A DNA stretch of 64,000 bases, taken from positions 1-64,000 of the forward strand of contig JAJFGW010000039.1 in the NCBI GenBank assembly GCA_021775915.1, read 5' to 3'. This DNA comes from Alphaproteobacteria bacterium (GTDB lineage: Bacteria > Pseudomonadota > Alphaproteobacteria > Micavibrionales > Micavibrionaceae). How positions within the stretch are numbered: the first letter of the stretch is position 1; each line of letters starts with the position of its first letter. Of the stretch, positions 25,232 through 33,587 are shown piece by piece. A program made the position numbers and the translations under genes. Under the pieces are notes generated by a model, which was not told where the DNA came from, searched no databases, and worked only from the letters and a program-made list of their open reading frames with translations.

Positions 25232-26233
25232 TTAAAACCCCGCCAGATTTATATCATCAGAACTAAACGCCATAACCTTAAACAATTCGCCCATCTGATC
25301 TGTGGAAGTTAAGCGCCCAACCGCTTCATCAATATCTTTGGCTTGCGATTCTGTCGCCTTTTGTTTAAGCATCGCCGCGCGCTGACTAATTCCCAGCGCA
25401 CGCAAAAATTCGCCCTGCGTTGTAACGAGCCCCTCCGATAGCGCTGCAAAATCCACATGCGCGGTTAAATCAGCTTCACCGACTTGCTCCAGCACCGGCA
25501 CATAGTCATGGTTTTTCACCGCTTGCAAGGTATCTCCATGCCCCTCAACATAACCGTAATCTATGAACAGCGCCGCGCCGCCCTGCGCTTTCAGGCGCTC
25601 ACAGGTGTTTTTGACGAATAATTCACACGCCGGGGACGTTTCATAGAAATCGCCCTCAATATTTTGAGGCTGCGCAGTCGGAATTAAACCAAAATGAAAG
25701 TTTCCTGCCCCGTCCACCCCGATAACCCGCTCCTTCCATTTCCCATCCGCGCGCTGAAACTGCCGGATGGGTAGCGCATCCAGAAACTCATTGGCCAGCA
25801 ATATGAGCGGCGCATTATCAGGCACCCCCTCCAGCCCGTCATGCCAGCTCACATCAAAGTCCTGCAACACATCACGTTGCCGGGCTTTCAAACTTTCACT
25901 GTTTTCAATCAGATGGATTTGCGCCGCTTCGTGAAAACCCGGGATTTTGGCTGTCGCCCGCAAAGCATCCACCATCAACGTCCCGCGCCCCGGTCCGCAT
26001 TCAACCAACATAAATTTTGATGGTCTGCCCATCTGCGTCCAGCAATCCGCCGCCCACGCACCGAGTAATTCACCGAATATTTGGGAAATCTCCGGCGCTG
26101 TTGTGAAATCACCGCCTTCGCCAAAAGGATCACGACTATTGTAATAGTACGCCACAACACGCGCCATAAAAGCGCCAACATCCATAGGCCCGTTATGTTG
26201 TATTTCCTGCTTTATGGTGTCTTCAAGTCTCAT
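25232..26233 (-). CDS. MidA/NDUFAF7-family SAM-dependent methyltransferase
   Basis: 333 residues. Homologue of NDUFAF7, which methylates an arginine of respiratory complex I subunit NDUFS2 in mitochondria. Family marks: DPFGEGGDFTTAPEISQIFG, the SAM-binding stretch LVECGPGRGTLMVDALR, ANEFLDALPIRQFQ and LFIDYGYVEGHGDTLQA. It overlaps the end of lgt by 11 bases and is followed after one base by pgeF, an arrangement common in alphaproteobacteria. Confidence 0.93.
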   Translation of the reverse strand: MRLEDTIKQEIQHNGPMDVGAFMARVVAYYYNSRDPFGEGGDFTTAPEISQIFGELLGAWAADCWTQMGRPSKFMLVECGPGRGTLMVDALRATAKIPGFHEAAQIHLIENSESLKARQRDVLQDFDVSWHDGLEGVPDNAPLILLANEFLDALPIRQFQRADGKWKERVIGVDGAGNFHFGLIPTAQPQNIEGDFYETSPACELFVKNTCERLKAQGGAALFIDYGYVEGHGDTLQAVKNHDYVPVLEQVGEADLTAHVDFAALSEGLVTTQGEFLRALGISQRAAMLKQKATESQAKDIDEAVGRLTSTDQMGELFKVMAFSSDDINLAGF

Positions 26234-27038
26234 GACCGCGCCGCAACCCCAAAATAATCAACACCGCGCCGCCTAAAACCATCGGTACGCTTAAGAGCTG
26301 CCCCATCGTGAAGGTATCCGCAATAAAACCAATCTGAACATCCGGCTCCCGGAACTGCTCTATAAACATACGCGCCATAGCATAGCCAATCAGAAAAACA
26401 CCGGAGAGTATCCCCGGCCTGCCGCGCACAGTCGCAATCCGCGCGAGCACAGCCAACACAAGAAAGAGCACAAACCCTTCCAACGCCGCCTCGTAAAGCT
26501 GGCTGGGGTGACGCAAGACGTCCCCGCCGCGCGGGAAAGACATCGCCCACGGCACGTCTGCCGCCCGGCCAAATAACTCACCATTTATAAAATTTGCGAT
26601 CCGGCCAAAAAACAAACCAATCGGCACCGCGCAGCAAACGATGTCCGTTAGCCGGAGCAAAGGCAGCTTACGATAGAGAGCATAAAAAATCATCGCCGCA
26701 ATAACCCCAAGCGCGCCGCCGTGAAATGACATCCCACCATGCCAGACTTTCAATATTTCGAGAGGGTCATCCAGATACAGCCCAAACTGATAAAACAGCA
26801 CGTAACCTATCCGCCCGCCGAGTATGACGCCAAGAATAGCCCAAGGCAAAAAATCATCTATATCCGTTTTTTGAAGAAAGGAGCTTTGTGGCTTTTTATC
26901 TTTATCAAGCCCAGCCAGATACAGCGCATACTGCCAGCCGAGCAAAAACCCCGCCAGATAAGCCAGCGAATACCAGCGAATTTCAAGCGGGCCGAGGGCC
27001 AGAGCTACCGGATCTATGTCGGGGAATTGTAAAGCCAT
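26223..27038 (-). CDS. lgt: prolipoprotein diacylglyceryl transferase
   Basis: Inner-membrane enzyme that transfers diacylglycerol from phosphatidylglycerol to the lipobox cysteine, needed for the lipoproteins seen in this window. 271 residues, seven hydrophobic segments. Family signatures: IRWYSLAYLAGFLLGW, the essential His in GMSFHGGALGVI, and the signature GRIANFINGELFGRAADVPW. The distal half includes HPSQLYEAALEG and FREPD. First of the lgt-midA-pgeF run. Confidence 0.96.
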   Translation of the reverse strand: MALQFPDIDPVALALGPLEIRWYSLAYLAGFLLGWQYALYLAGLDKDKKPQSSFLQKTDIDDFLPWAILGVILGGRIGYVLFYQFGLYLDDPLEILKVWHGGMSFHGGALGVIAAMIFYALYRKLPLLRLTDIVCCAVPIGLFFGRIANFINGELFGRAADVPWAMSFPRGGDVLRHPSQLYEAALEGFVLFLVLAVLARIATVRGRPGILSGVFLIGYAMARMFIEQFREPDVQIGFIADTFTMGQLLSVPMVLGGAVLIILGLRRGHET

Positions 27039-27049
27039 GTCCTACTTAA

Positions 27050-28039
27050 CTAACGATAAGAATCATCCATTGCCATGAAGTCCTGCACATACCGGCGGAT
27101 ACCTTCTTCCAGTTCCGTAAAAGGCTTATCGTAGCCAGCCTCTCGTAACTTGCTCATGTCGGCTTCAGTAAAGTACTGATACTTATGGCTCAACTCTTCC
27201 GGCATTTCTATGTAATTAATTTTAGGCGTCATATCTAAAGCCTTAAAAACACCTTCGGCCAAGTCCTTAAAGCTACGCGCTTTCCCTGTGCCCACATTAT
27301 ACAAACCATTAACATCGGGGTGGTCATAAAACCACAACATAACGTCAACACAATCCTCAACATAAATAAAGTCGCGTAATTGCCCGCCATCCTCATAATC
27401 CGGATTATGAGATTTAAAAAGTCGAGCTGCAGCGCCTACCTCAACCTGAGGATATAGCTTACTGATGACACTCGCCTGCTCACCTTTATGATGCTCATTC
27501 GGGCCGTAGACATTGAAAAACTTTAAGCCCACCCGTTGCGGCGGATATTTCTCGCTCTTATCACTAACGATGCGGCTAATGCGGCGATCAAACACATGTT
27601 TTGACCAGCCATAAGCATTAAGCGGCTGCAACTGCGCCAGCGCATCCGGCGTATTATCATCCTTAAAACCGTGAGTTCCATCACCATATGTCGCCGCAGA
27701 AGACGCATAGATAAAGCGCACTTCATGCTCGGCACACCATTTCCAGAGCTCCCTTGAGAGATAAAAATTTGTCTCGATTATGAGATCCGCATCCGCCTCT
27801 GTTGTCGAAGAAATCGCCCCCATATGAAATATGGCTTCAATATCATCCTTATGCTTATCCATATATTCTAAAAGCCGCTCCGGCTTGATGATGTCACGAA
27901 CTTCGCGCTTTGCGATGTTTTTCCATTTGTCATCACTGCCCAGCAAATCACAAACGACAAGGTCATTCAGCCCCTTGTCCTGCAATCCCGCAATCAAGTT
28001 GGAACCAATAAACCCCGCACCGCCAGTTACAATAATCAT
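27050..28039 (-). CDS. hldD: ADP-L-glycero-D-manno-heptose 6-epimerase
   Basis: NADP-dependent short-chain epimerase that makes the heptose precursor of the LPS inner core. 329 residues. Seen: Rossmann IIVTGGAGFIGSNLIAGL, IFHMGAISSTTEADAD, the YGWSKHVFDRRI segment with the catalytic Tyr-x3-Lys, and FNVYGPNEHHKG. AAGGGGAAAT lies before the ATG. Presence implies a heptose-containing lipopolysaccharide, in keeping with the GT25 and O-antigen-ligase-like genes at 33.6-35.6 kb. Confidence 0.95.
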   Translation of the reverse strand: MIIVTGGAGFIGSNLIAGLQDKGLNDLVVCDLLGSDDKWKNIAKREVRDIIKPERLLEYMDKHKDDIEAIFHMGAISSTTEADADLIIETNFYLSRELWKWCAEHEVRFIYASSAATYGDGTHGFKDDNTPDALAQLQPLNAYGWSKHVFDRRISRIVSDKSEKYPPQRVGLKFFNVYGPNEHHKGEQASVISKLYPQVEVGAAARLFKSHNPDYEDGGQLRDFIYVEDCVDVMLWFYDHPDVNGLYNVGTGKARSFKDLAEGVFKALDMTPKINYIEMPEELSHKYQYFTEADMSKLREAGYDKPFTELEEGIRRYVQDFMAMDDSYR

Positions 28040-28180
28040 AGTATTTCCCCTTTTTCTCTCACTGTTTTATAACGCCATTCTGGATATCTACAAAACTTTT
28101 TTAACCCGCGTCTTGCCTGCATACACGACTCCTGTTACTCAGTTTAACTCATAAACAAATAATTAGAGAGCGTAGAAACT

Positions 28181-28429
28181 ATGGGCCCTGACCCAAAGAT
28201 TTTTGATGATATTGCGCGGGTTGCCGGTGGCGCCGTTAACATTCTCGGCGGCTTGCAGCAACAAATACACGAGGAAATAAAATCCCGTATGGAAGAGATG
28301 GCAAGCAAGATGGACCTTGTCCCGCGTGAAGATGTAAACCGTGCCGAATCAAGAATAGATGCTCTGGAAAAACGGGTTAAAGCTCTGGAAGGCAAAAAGA
28401 AAACACCAAGCAAAAAGAAAGCATCATGA
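28181..28429 (+). CDS. ubiK: UbiK-family (BMFP) ubiquinone biosynthesis accessory factor
   Basis: 82-residue coiled-coil protein. UbiK helps assemble the Ubi complex for aerobic ubiquinone synthesis. Features: DPKIFDDIARVAGGAVNIL with the amphipathic N-terminal helix, then a leucine-zipper-like C-terminal coiled coil (VNRAESRIDALEKRVKALEG) and a Lys-rich tail. Overlaps the next gene by ATGA. Divergent from hldD. Confidence 0.88.
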   Translation: MGPDPKIFDDIARVAGGAVNILGGLQQQIHEEIKSRMEEMASKMDLVPREDVNRAESRIDALEKRVKALEGKKKTPSKKKAS

Positions 28430-28929
28430 GCGACAACTTTGATCTTTATACAGATGTCAGCAACCCGCTCGATAACATCGAAGAAGTTATGGCCAGTCAT
28501 GACTGGTCTTTTGAACGGCCCAATGATGACGAACTTATGGTGCAAATCACCGGCAAACACGGTAATTACCGCATGACATTCCTGTGGCAAGAAGAATACA
28601 GCGCCATGCAGTTTTTCTGTGAATTCGACCTTGAAATCCCAGCAGAGCGCCATGACATGACCAGCAAAGTTATCAGAGAAATTAACGAAAACCTCTGGCT
28701 CGGCCATTTTGACGTTCCCGAAGATTCCCGTATGCCTTACTTCCGGCACACGACCCTGTTCCGGGGCATGAATCACACATCCGGCACAGACTATATTGCC
28801 GACCTGATCGAAGTGGCCTTGGCAGAGTGCGAAAAATATTATAGCGCCTTTAATATACTATCCAGCCACCTTTACCTCAATGACAACCTCCTGACCCTGG
28901 CTTTGGCTGACGTTGATGGAGAAGCTTAA
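28426..28929 (+). CDS. YbjN-domain protein
   Basis: 167 residues, soluble, acidic. It fits the YbjN family (bacterial sensory transduction regulator-like): an N-terminal DNIEEVMASHDWSFERPND, core WQEEYSAMQFFCEFDLEIP, and NENLWLGHFDVPED. Function poorly known; in enterobacteria YbjN affects motility and stress responses. Its start is inside the ubiK stop and its end overlaps the proC start by 14 bases, so the three genes form one operon. Confidence 0.82.
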   Translation: MSDNFDLYTDVSNPLDNIEEVMASHDWSFERPNDDELMVQITGKHGNYRMTFLWQEEYSAMQFFCEFDLEIPAERHDMTSKVIREINENLWLGHFDVPEDSRMPYFRHTTLFRGMNHTSGTDYIADLIEVALAECEKYYSAFNILSSHLYLNDNLLTLALADVDGEA

Positions 28930-29737
28930 TATAACATTGGTCGGATGCGGAAAGATGGGCGGCGCTATGCTGCGCGGCTGGCTTTCGGCCAGAATTGCAA
29001 ACAAAATTTATACTCTCGACCCACAAGGTCTTCCCCCAGAATTTGAGAGTTACACGGAAGATACAATCACCCACTTCAAAAACGCGGCGCAATTTTCAGA
29101 GGCACAGCCAAACACCGATGTTTTCGTTATTGCCCTCAAACCGCAAATAATGGACACCGCCTGCAAATCAATTGCCAGCACCATACCGGAAAGCGCCCTT
29201 GTCCTATCTATCGCCGCCGGACAAACGATTGCTGCTTTTGAAAAAAGATTCAGTGAAACCCAGCCCATCATCCGTGCCATGCCCAACACTCCCGCCGCCA
29301 TTGGCAAAGGCATTACCGTTGCCGCAGCCAGCCGCCATGTAACAACGGAACAAAAAGAACAAGCCGAAATCATCCTGAAGTCCGTTGGCCTTGTTGAATG
29401 GGTGGATGAGGAGAGCCTTCTTGATCCTGTAACCGCAGTCTCTGGCAGCGGCCCGGCTTATATATTTCTAATGATAGAGGCCATGGCAGAAGCAGGGGAA
29501 GCGGCGGGATTAACGCCTGATTTTGCTATGAAGCTCGCCCGCCAGACTGTCATAGGCAGCGCCGCCCTTGCCGAAACAGAATCAAACACCGCCGCTTCAA
29601 CATTACGCGAGAATGTCACCAGCCCCGGCGGCACTACAGAGGCCGCCCTTAAAGTCCTGATGAATGGTAAGTTTCAAAATATTCTGAATAAGGCCATCGC
29701 CGCCGCTACGGCCCGCAGTAAAGAACTTAGCAATTAA
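28916..29737 (+). CDS. proC: pyrroline-5-carboxylate reductase
   Basis: Last step of proline synthesis, NADPH-dependent. 273 residues from the ATG at 28916 (a TTG immediately before it is unlikely). Seen: N-terminal dinucleotide-binding LVGCGKMGGAMLRGWL, ALKPQIMD, RAMPNTPAAIGKGIT, and the family signature spanning AVSGSGPAYIFLMIEAMAEA and NVTSPGGTTEAAL. Third gene of the ubiK operon; its stop lies two bases from the convergent mucR stop. Confidence 0.96.
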   Translation: MEKLNITLVGCGKMGGAMLRGWLSARIANKIYTLDPQGLPPEFESYTEDTITHFKNAAQFSEAQPNTDVFVIALKPQIMDTACKSIASTIPESALVLSIAAGQTIAAFEKRFSETQPIIRAMPNTPAAIGKGITVAAASRHVTTEQKEQAEIILKSVGLVEWVDEESLLDPVTAVSGSGPAYIFLMIEAMAEAGEAAGLTPDFAMKLARQTVIGSAALAETESNTAASTLRENVTSPGGTTEAALKVLMNGKFQNILNKAIAAATARSKELSN

Positions 29738-29738
29738 A

Positions 29739-30146
29739 TTATTTTCTACCGGTCGTGCCCAGACCAATCTCCTTGGCCAGACGACTACGTTGCTGCGCAT
29801 AATTCGGCGCAACCATCGGGTAATCAGCAGGCAACCCCCAGCGCTCCCGATACTCCTCAGGAGACATGCCATAAGCCGTTTTCAAGTGGCGCTTAAGCAT
29901 TTTGAGCTTTTTACCATCTTCCAGACAAACAATAAAATCAGGTGTCACTGACTTCTTAATCGGCACAGCAGGCTGTGGCCTTTCGGTTATGGAAGCGCCC
30001 TCTGCACTAACACCCGCCAATGTCTTGTAAACTTTTTGAATAACAGCCGGAATATCTTCGGCAGCAACCTGATTATTTGATAAATGAGAAGACACAATTT
30101 CCGTTGTAAAGGAAAGCAAATCTACGTGATCAGGTTGTTCAGTCAT
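29739..30146 (-). CDS. mucR: MucR/Ros-family transcriptional regulator
   Basis: 135-residue DNA-binding regulator typical of alphaproteobacteria, acting as a global regulator of envelope, motility and cell-cycle genes. The N-terminal helical part (DHVDLLSFTTEIVSSHLSNN) matches the oligomerisation region. The C-terminal domain has VCLEDGKKLKMLKRHLKTAY then GMSPEEYRERWGLPADYPMV. The Ros zinc site is incomplete here: Cys-x2-Asp in place of Cys-x2-Cys and only one clear His, like Mesorhizobium homologues that fold without zinc. Confidence 0.93.
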   Translation of the reverse strand: MTEQPDHVDLLSFTTEIVSSHLSNNQVAAEDIPAVIQKVYKTLAGVSAEGASITERPQPAVPIKKSVTPDFIVCLEDGKKLKMLKRHLKTAYGMSPEEYRERWGLPADYPMVAPNYAQQRSRLAKEIGLGTTGRK

Positions 30147-30264
30147 TGTAATGAATCTCTACACTTTGTTTTAGTTACTGCTATGCGCAAGTATTAATCA
30201 CACTAATATAGATGTCACAAGGAAAAAATAAAGATAAAAAACAATAAAAGTCGGTTTACCCGCC

Positions 30265-30960
30265 CTACTCTTCAAGTATTACCCGTTGCTCCTTTTTAGA
30301 TGAACTCACATCAGCACCGCGCAAATAAAGCGGTTCCGGTGGCCGTATATTATTTTTTTCATAGCGCTCCAGCGCCATAGAAGCGATTAGGCAAGGATCA
30401 GGCAATTCATACCCCTTACATACCTTTGTACTATCATCCGCAAAACGCTCTTCTGAAAAACGCTTTATGGCATCACCGATATACAAAGCCTCTTTCTCTC
30501 CCTGAATATCCCGCACGGCTTCGCCCGCCAAAGCCTGCGGCTCTGTATATTCTGTGCCGTCCGCATTAAAGAACTGGCAATAATAATCCTGCCTTTTGGT
30601 TTCAATCAGCACGCAAAGCAATTGTTCTGATAATTCATTGTCAGCAAAATATTGAGCGGCCAATATTTCCAGCGTTGTGACGCCCGCAACCGGCTTTTTC
30701 AGGGCCAACCCAAAAGCCTGAGCCGTAGACAAGCCAATACGCAACCCCGTAAAAGCGCCCGGTCCCACGGTCGTTGCGATCAAATCAACATCGGAAAATA
30801 CCCCGCCCGCCTTTTCAAGAACCTGCTGGACCGCAGGAACCAAGGCTTCTGCCTGCCCGCGCGGCATCGATTTCTGCTCCGATACGCACGAATCCTCCTG
30901 CGCATCATAAAGAGCCACAGAGCAACCAAACAGGGCCGTATCAAACGCTAGAACTTTCAT
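30265..30960 (-). CDS. tsaB: tRNA threonylcarbamoyladenosine biosynthesis protein TsaB
   Basis: ASKHA-fold partner of TsaD/TsaE in t6A37 tRNA modification. 231 residues. Seen: MKVLAFDTALFGCSVAL, the QAEALVPAVQQVLEKAG helix, and TVGPGAFTGLRIGLSTAQAF, the family signature. Its ATG directly follows the stop of the nitroreductase gene, implying cotranscription. Confidence 0.92.
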   Translation of the reverse strand: MKVLAFDTALFGCSVALYDAQEDSCVSEQKSMPRGQAEALVPAVQQVLEKAGGVFSDVDLIATTVGPGAFTGLRIGLSTAQAFGLALKKPVAGVTTLEILAAQYFADNELSEQLLCVLIETKRQDYYCQFFNADGTEYTEPQALAGEAVRDIQGEKEALYIGDAIKRFSEERFADDSTKVCKGYELPDPCLIASMALERYEKNNIRPPEPLYLRGADVSSSKKEQRVILEE

Positions 30961-31563
30961 CTAAAGAATCTTGCAAATATCATCGAAATCAAAGCGCGGA
31001 CTGCGCGGAAATATGCTTTCCGGATCGCCGTAACCCAGATTACAAATAAAATTAATCTCTATTGGCTCATCCGAGAAGAATTCCTCCTTCACACCTTTTT
31101 TACTAAAACCGGACATCGCCCCGCAATCAAGCCCCAGCGCCCGCGCCGCAATCATCAGGTATGCGCCCTGCAGGCTGCCGTTACGCATAGCGGTTTCCTG
31201 TATAAATTTCTCTTTGCCCTCAAACCAGTTTTTAGCATCAGGGCTATGCGGAAATAATTTAGGAAGATGCTCGTAAAACTTCATATCATTCGCAATAATA
31301 ACGGTGACTGGTGCCGCCATTGTTTTATCGACATTACCCTCCATTAAATGAGGTTTGAGCCTTTCTCTGGCCTCATCCGATTTTAAAAACAAAAACCGCG
31401 ATGGAGAACAGTTCATACTGGTCGGCCCCCATTTCACCAGATCATAAATAGCCTGCAACAAAACATCAGAGACTTCAGCATCTTTCCAGCCGTTATAGCT
31501 CCGCGCCTCCCGGAACAAAATGTCCATACCCCGGTCATCTATGATTTTACTCTCTTCGCTCAT
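30961..31563 (-). CDS. nitroreductase-family protein (RutE/HadB-like)
   Basis: About 200-residue FMN-dependent oxidoreductase, closest in pattern to RutE-type malonic semialdehyde reductases. Seen: LFREARSYNGWKD, WGPTSMNCSPSRFLFLKSDE, the NGSLQGAYLMIAARALGLDC helix and PMSGF-like AMSGFSKKGV. The ATG at 31563 is preceded by AAGGGG; a GTG at 31590 is less likely. No other pyrimidine-degradation (rut) gene is near, so the substrate is open. Confidence 0.87.
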   Translation of the reverse strand: MSEESKIIDDRGMDILFREARSYNGWKDAEVSDVLLQAIYDLVKWGPTSMNCSPSRFLFLKSDEARERLKPHLMEGNVDKTMAAPVTVIIANDMKFYEHLPKLFPHSPDAKNWFEGKEKFIQETAMRNGSLQGAYLMIAARALGLDCGAMSGFSKKGVKEEFFSDEPIEINFICNLGYGDPESIFPRSPRFDFDDICKIL

Positions 31564-31632
31564 AAAAACGCCCCTTTTACTGATCCGCACGATTTCACTG
31601 GTTTTTTAACATCGAGGAACTATAGTCAGCCC

Positions 31633-32700
31633 ATGCATAGACATATCATGAAAATAATGTTCTGTCTTTTCCTGTTTCTGTCGCCTTTTTCGGCCACAGC
31701 ACAAACGATCTCTGCTGACAAAAATGCGGCGGTGATCTTTGCCTATCACCGCATTGGCGAAGACCAATACCCGGAAACAAACATCAGACGCGAACAATTT
31801 GAGGCACATATAAAGGAACTTGTCTCCGGCGCTTATAATGTTCTTCCTCTTCCTGAAGTTATCGCAGCGCTTAGAAACGGTGACACTCTGCCACCGCGCA
31901 CTGTTGCGCTAACTTTTGACGGCGGCCATAAATCCATTCTGGATAATGCCGTGCCCCTGCTAAAGAAAAACGACCTGCCCTTTACGCTGTTTATTTCAAC
32001 CGATCATATAGACAGGCAGTCCGCGCAATATATGAGCTGGAGCGGCCTTAAAAGCTTACAACGCCATAAACTTGCAACCATTGGCCTTCATCCTGCCAGC
32101 TATATCCGTCTTTACAATAAAGATGACGGAGAAATGGCAAGACAGCTCAACAAGGCACGCACCAAATTCAGAGAAAAACTGGAAAAAGAGCCTGACTTAT
32201 TCGCCTATCCCTTTGGTGAATATAGCAAAGCCTATCGTGATCTTGTGAAAAAGCAGGGCTTTGATGCCGCCCTCGGCCAGCAATCCGGCGCGGCCTATGG
32301 CGGCAGCGACATTTACGCCCTGCCGCGCTTTACCATGACAGAAAGCCATGGCGGCCTTGATCGCTTTCGCTTGACGGTCAACGCGCTCCCCCTGCCTGTG
32401 ACAGAGATACAGCCCAAAGATCCTCTGCTACAAACAAAAAAACCTTCCATCGGTTTTACCGTCGACAAAGAATTAACCGCGCAGATAAAAAACATAAGCT
32501 GCTTTGTCTCCGGTCAGGCAAAACCGGAGCTGGAAATTATCGGCGAAAGCAGGGTTGAATTACGACTGGAAAAGCCTTTTGAAACCGAGCGTATCCGCGT
32601 TAATTGTACAATGCCATTGCCAGTTGATGATAACTACGAAGACCCAAGCTGGCGCTGGTTTGGCATGTTGCTTATTGCGCCGGATAAGCCCGGGAATTAA
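31633..32700 (+). CDS. polysaccharide-deacetylase-like protein with degenerate metal site
   Basis: 355 residues, signal peptide ending ATAQ (about residue 24), so periplasmic or secreted. The NodB-like domain covers about residues 35-260: AVIFAYHRIGEDQYPE, VALTFDGGHKSI, then IGLHPASYIRL, FAYPFGEYSKAYRD. In active members the first motif is TFDDG and the second H-x3-H. Here the second Asp is Gly and the second His is Tyr, so two of three metal ligands are lost; the catalytic-base Asp remains. The last 90 residues form a separate beta-rich domain with two Cys. Alternative ATG at 31648. Confidence 0.82.
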   Translation: MHRHIMKIMFCLFLFLSPFSATAQTISADKNAAVIFAYHRIGEDQYPETNIRREQFEAHIKELVSGAYNVLPLPEVIAALRNGDTLPPRTVALTFDGGHKSILDNAVPLLKKNDLPFTLFISTDHIDRQSAQYMSWSGLKSLQRHKLATIGLHPASYIRLYNKDDGEMARQLNKARTKFREKLEKEPDLFAYPFGEYSKAYRDLVKKQGFDAALGQQSGAAYGGSDIYALPRFTMTESHGGLDRFRLTVNALPLPVTEIQPKDPLLQTKKPSIGFTVDKELTAQIKNISCFVSGQAKPELEIIGESRVELRLEKPFETERIRVNCTMPLPVDDNYEDPSWRWFGMLLIAPDKPGN

Positions 32701-32777
32701 ATTCTCTTCAATGCCATTTCAAGCGTATACGAGAAATCTCACATTCGCTCAGGATGACAACAGAGAAAAGAAAAAAC

Positions 32778-32806
32778 TTGCACCCTCCCAAGAAATATTA
32801 TACATT
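32778..32806 (+). promoter_or_regulatory. candidate promoter of the 59-residue protein gene
   Basis: TTGCAC (32778-32783), 17-base spacer, TACATT (32801-32806). It lies just upstream of the strong ribosome-binding site at 32821. Confidence 0.35.
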
Positions 32807-32831
32807 ACGGAAATACTCAGAGGAGAAAACA

Positions 32832-33011
32832 ATGTTATATAAAGCAGCGAACAGAGTATTTAATTCCCTGGAACAACGCATGGGATACGTCATTAACGAC
32901 ACAGTTGAACGCCTCAGTGGAATAGATCTTACAAAACTAAATGAAATGTATAAAACTACAAATCGTGTATATAAGCAGGATCAAGTTTACCAGTCCCGTA
33001 AACCACTCTAA
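32832..33011 (+). CDS. 59-residue basic protein, unknown
   Basis: Starts MLYKAANRVFNSLEQRMGYV and ends QSRKPL; no membrane segment or cysteine. The ATG at 32832 has a near-perfect AGGAG six bases upstream and a candidate promoter before it, which supports it as real despite its size. Its stop overlaps the stop of the convergent nfu gene by four bases. No family recognised. Confidence 0.55.
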   Translation: MLYKAANRVFNSLEQRMGYVINDTVERLSGIDLTKLNEMYKTTNRVYKQDQVYQSRKPL

Positions 33012-33556
33012 TACTCCACCGGCTCCACACTCTCTACTTCAGGAATAAAATGCTTGAGCATATTTTCAATGCCCTGCTTTAGGGTCATGGAAGAGCTAGG
33101 ACAACCGGCGCACGCGCCCTCCATCCGCAAATAAACAACGCCGTCTGAAAATTCCACGAATTCTATATTACCGCCATCCTGCGCCACGGCGGGCTTGACC
33201 CGCGTATCCAGCAGTTCCCTGATTTGCAGCTCAATCTCGCTGGCACCCTCTATGACCGCAGCCACTTCTTCTTCATCAACCACAGGCGTGCCGGAGGTAA
33301 AATGTTCCATTAGCGCCGTAAGAATCACCGGCTTTAAATCATCCCAGTTCGTTTCCTCTGTCCGACTGACCGAGACAAAGTCAGTGGCAAAGAAAACAGC
33401 CCCTACCCCATCAACATCAAATAAACGCTGCGCTAGCGGCGAACTACCGGCCTCACTTTTACCTTTAAATTCCCGCGTACCACGCTTGAGCACTGCCCTA
33501 CCGGGCAAAAACTTCAACGTATCAGGGTTGGGCGTTTCTTCAAATTCTATAAACAT
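33008..33556 (-). CDS. Nfu/NifU-domain iron-sulfur cluster carrier
   Basis: 183 residues. An N-terminal Nfu_N domain begins MFIEFEETPNPDTLKFLPG, as in mitochondrial NFU1, and a C-terminal NifU domain carries the cluster-binding Cys-x2-Cys in GACAGCPSSSMTLKQGIE. It delivers 4Fe-4S clusters to target enzymes. The start at 33556 is chosen because it matches the family N-terminus exactly; the frame continues upstream to 33631 over unrelated sequence that overlaps the GT25 gene. Confidence 0.94.
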   Translation of the reverse strand: MFIEFEETPNPDTLKFLPGRAVLKRGTREFKGKSEAGSSPLAQRLFDVDGVGAVFFATDFVSVSRTEETNWDDLKPVILTALMEHFTSGTPVVDEEEVAAVIEGASEIELQIRELLDTRVKPAVAQDGGNIEFVEFSDGVVYLRMEGACAGCPSSSMTLKQGIENMLKHFIPEVESVEPVEY

Positions 33557-33587
33557 GGGGAGAAATATAACCCTTTGTAATCTGGAA

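Noticed and set aside
28144-28776. 210-codon minus-strand frame opposite ubiK and the ybjN-like gene
   Set aside because: Both plus-strand genes have family matches and ATGA coupling; the antisense frame has neither.
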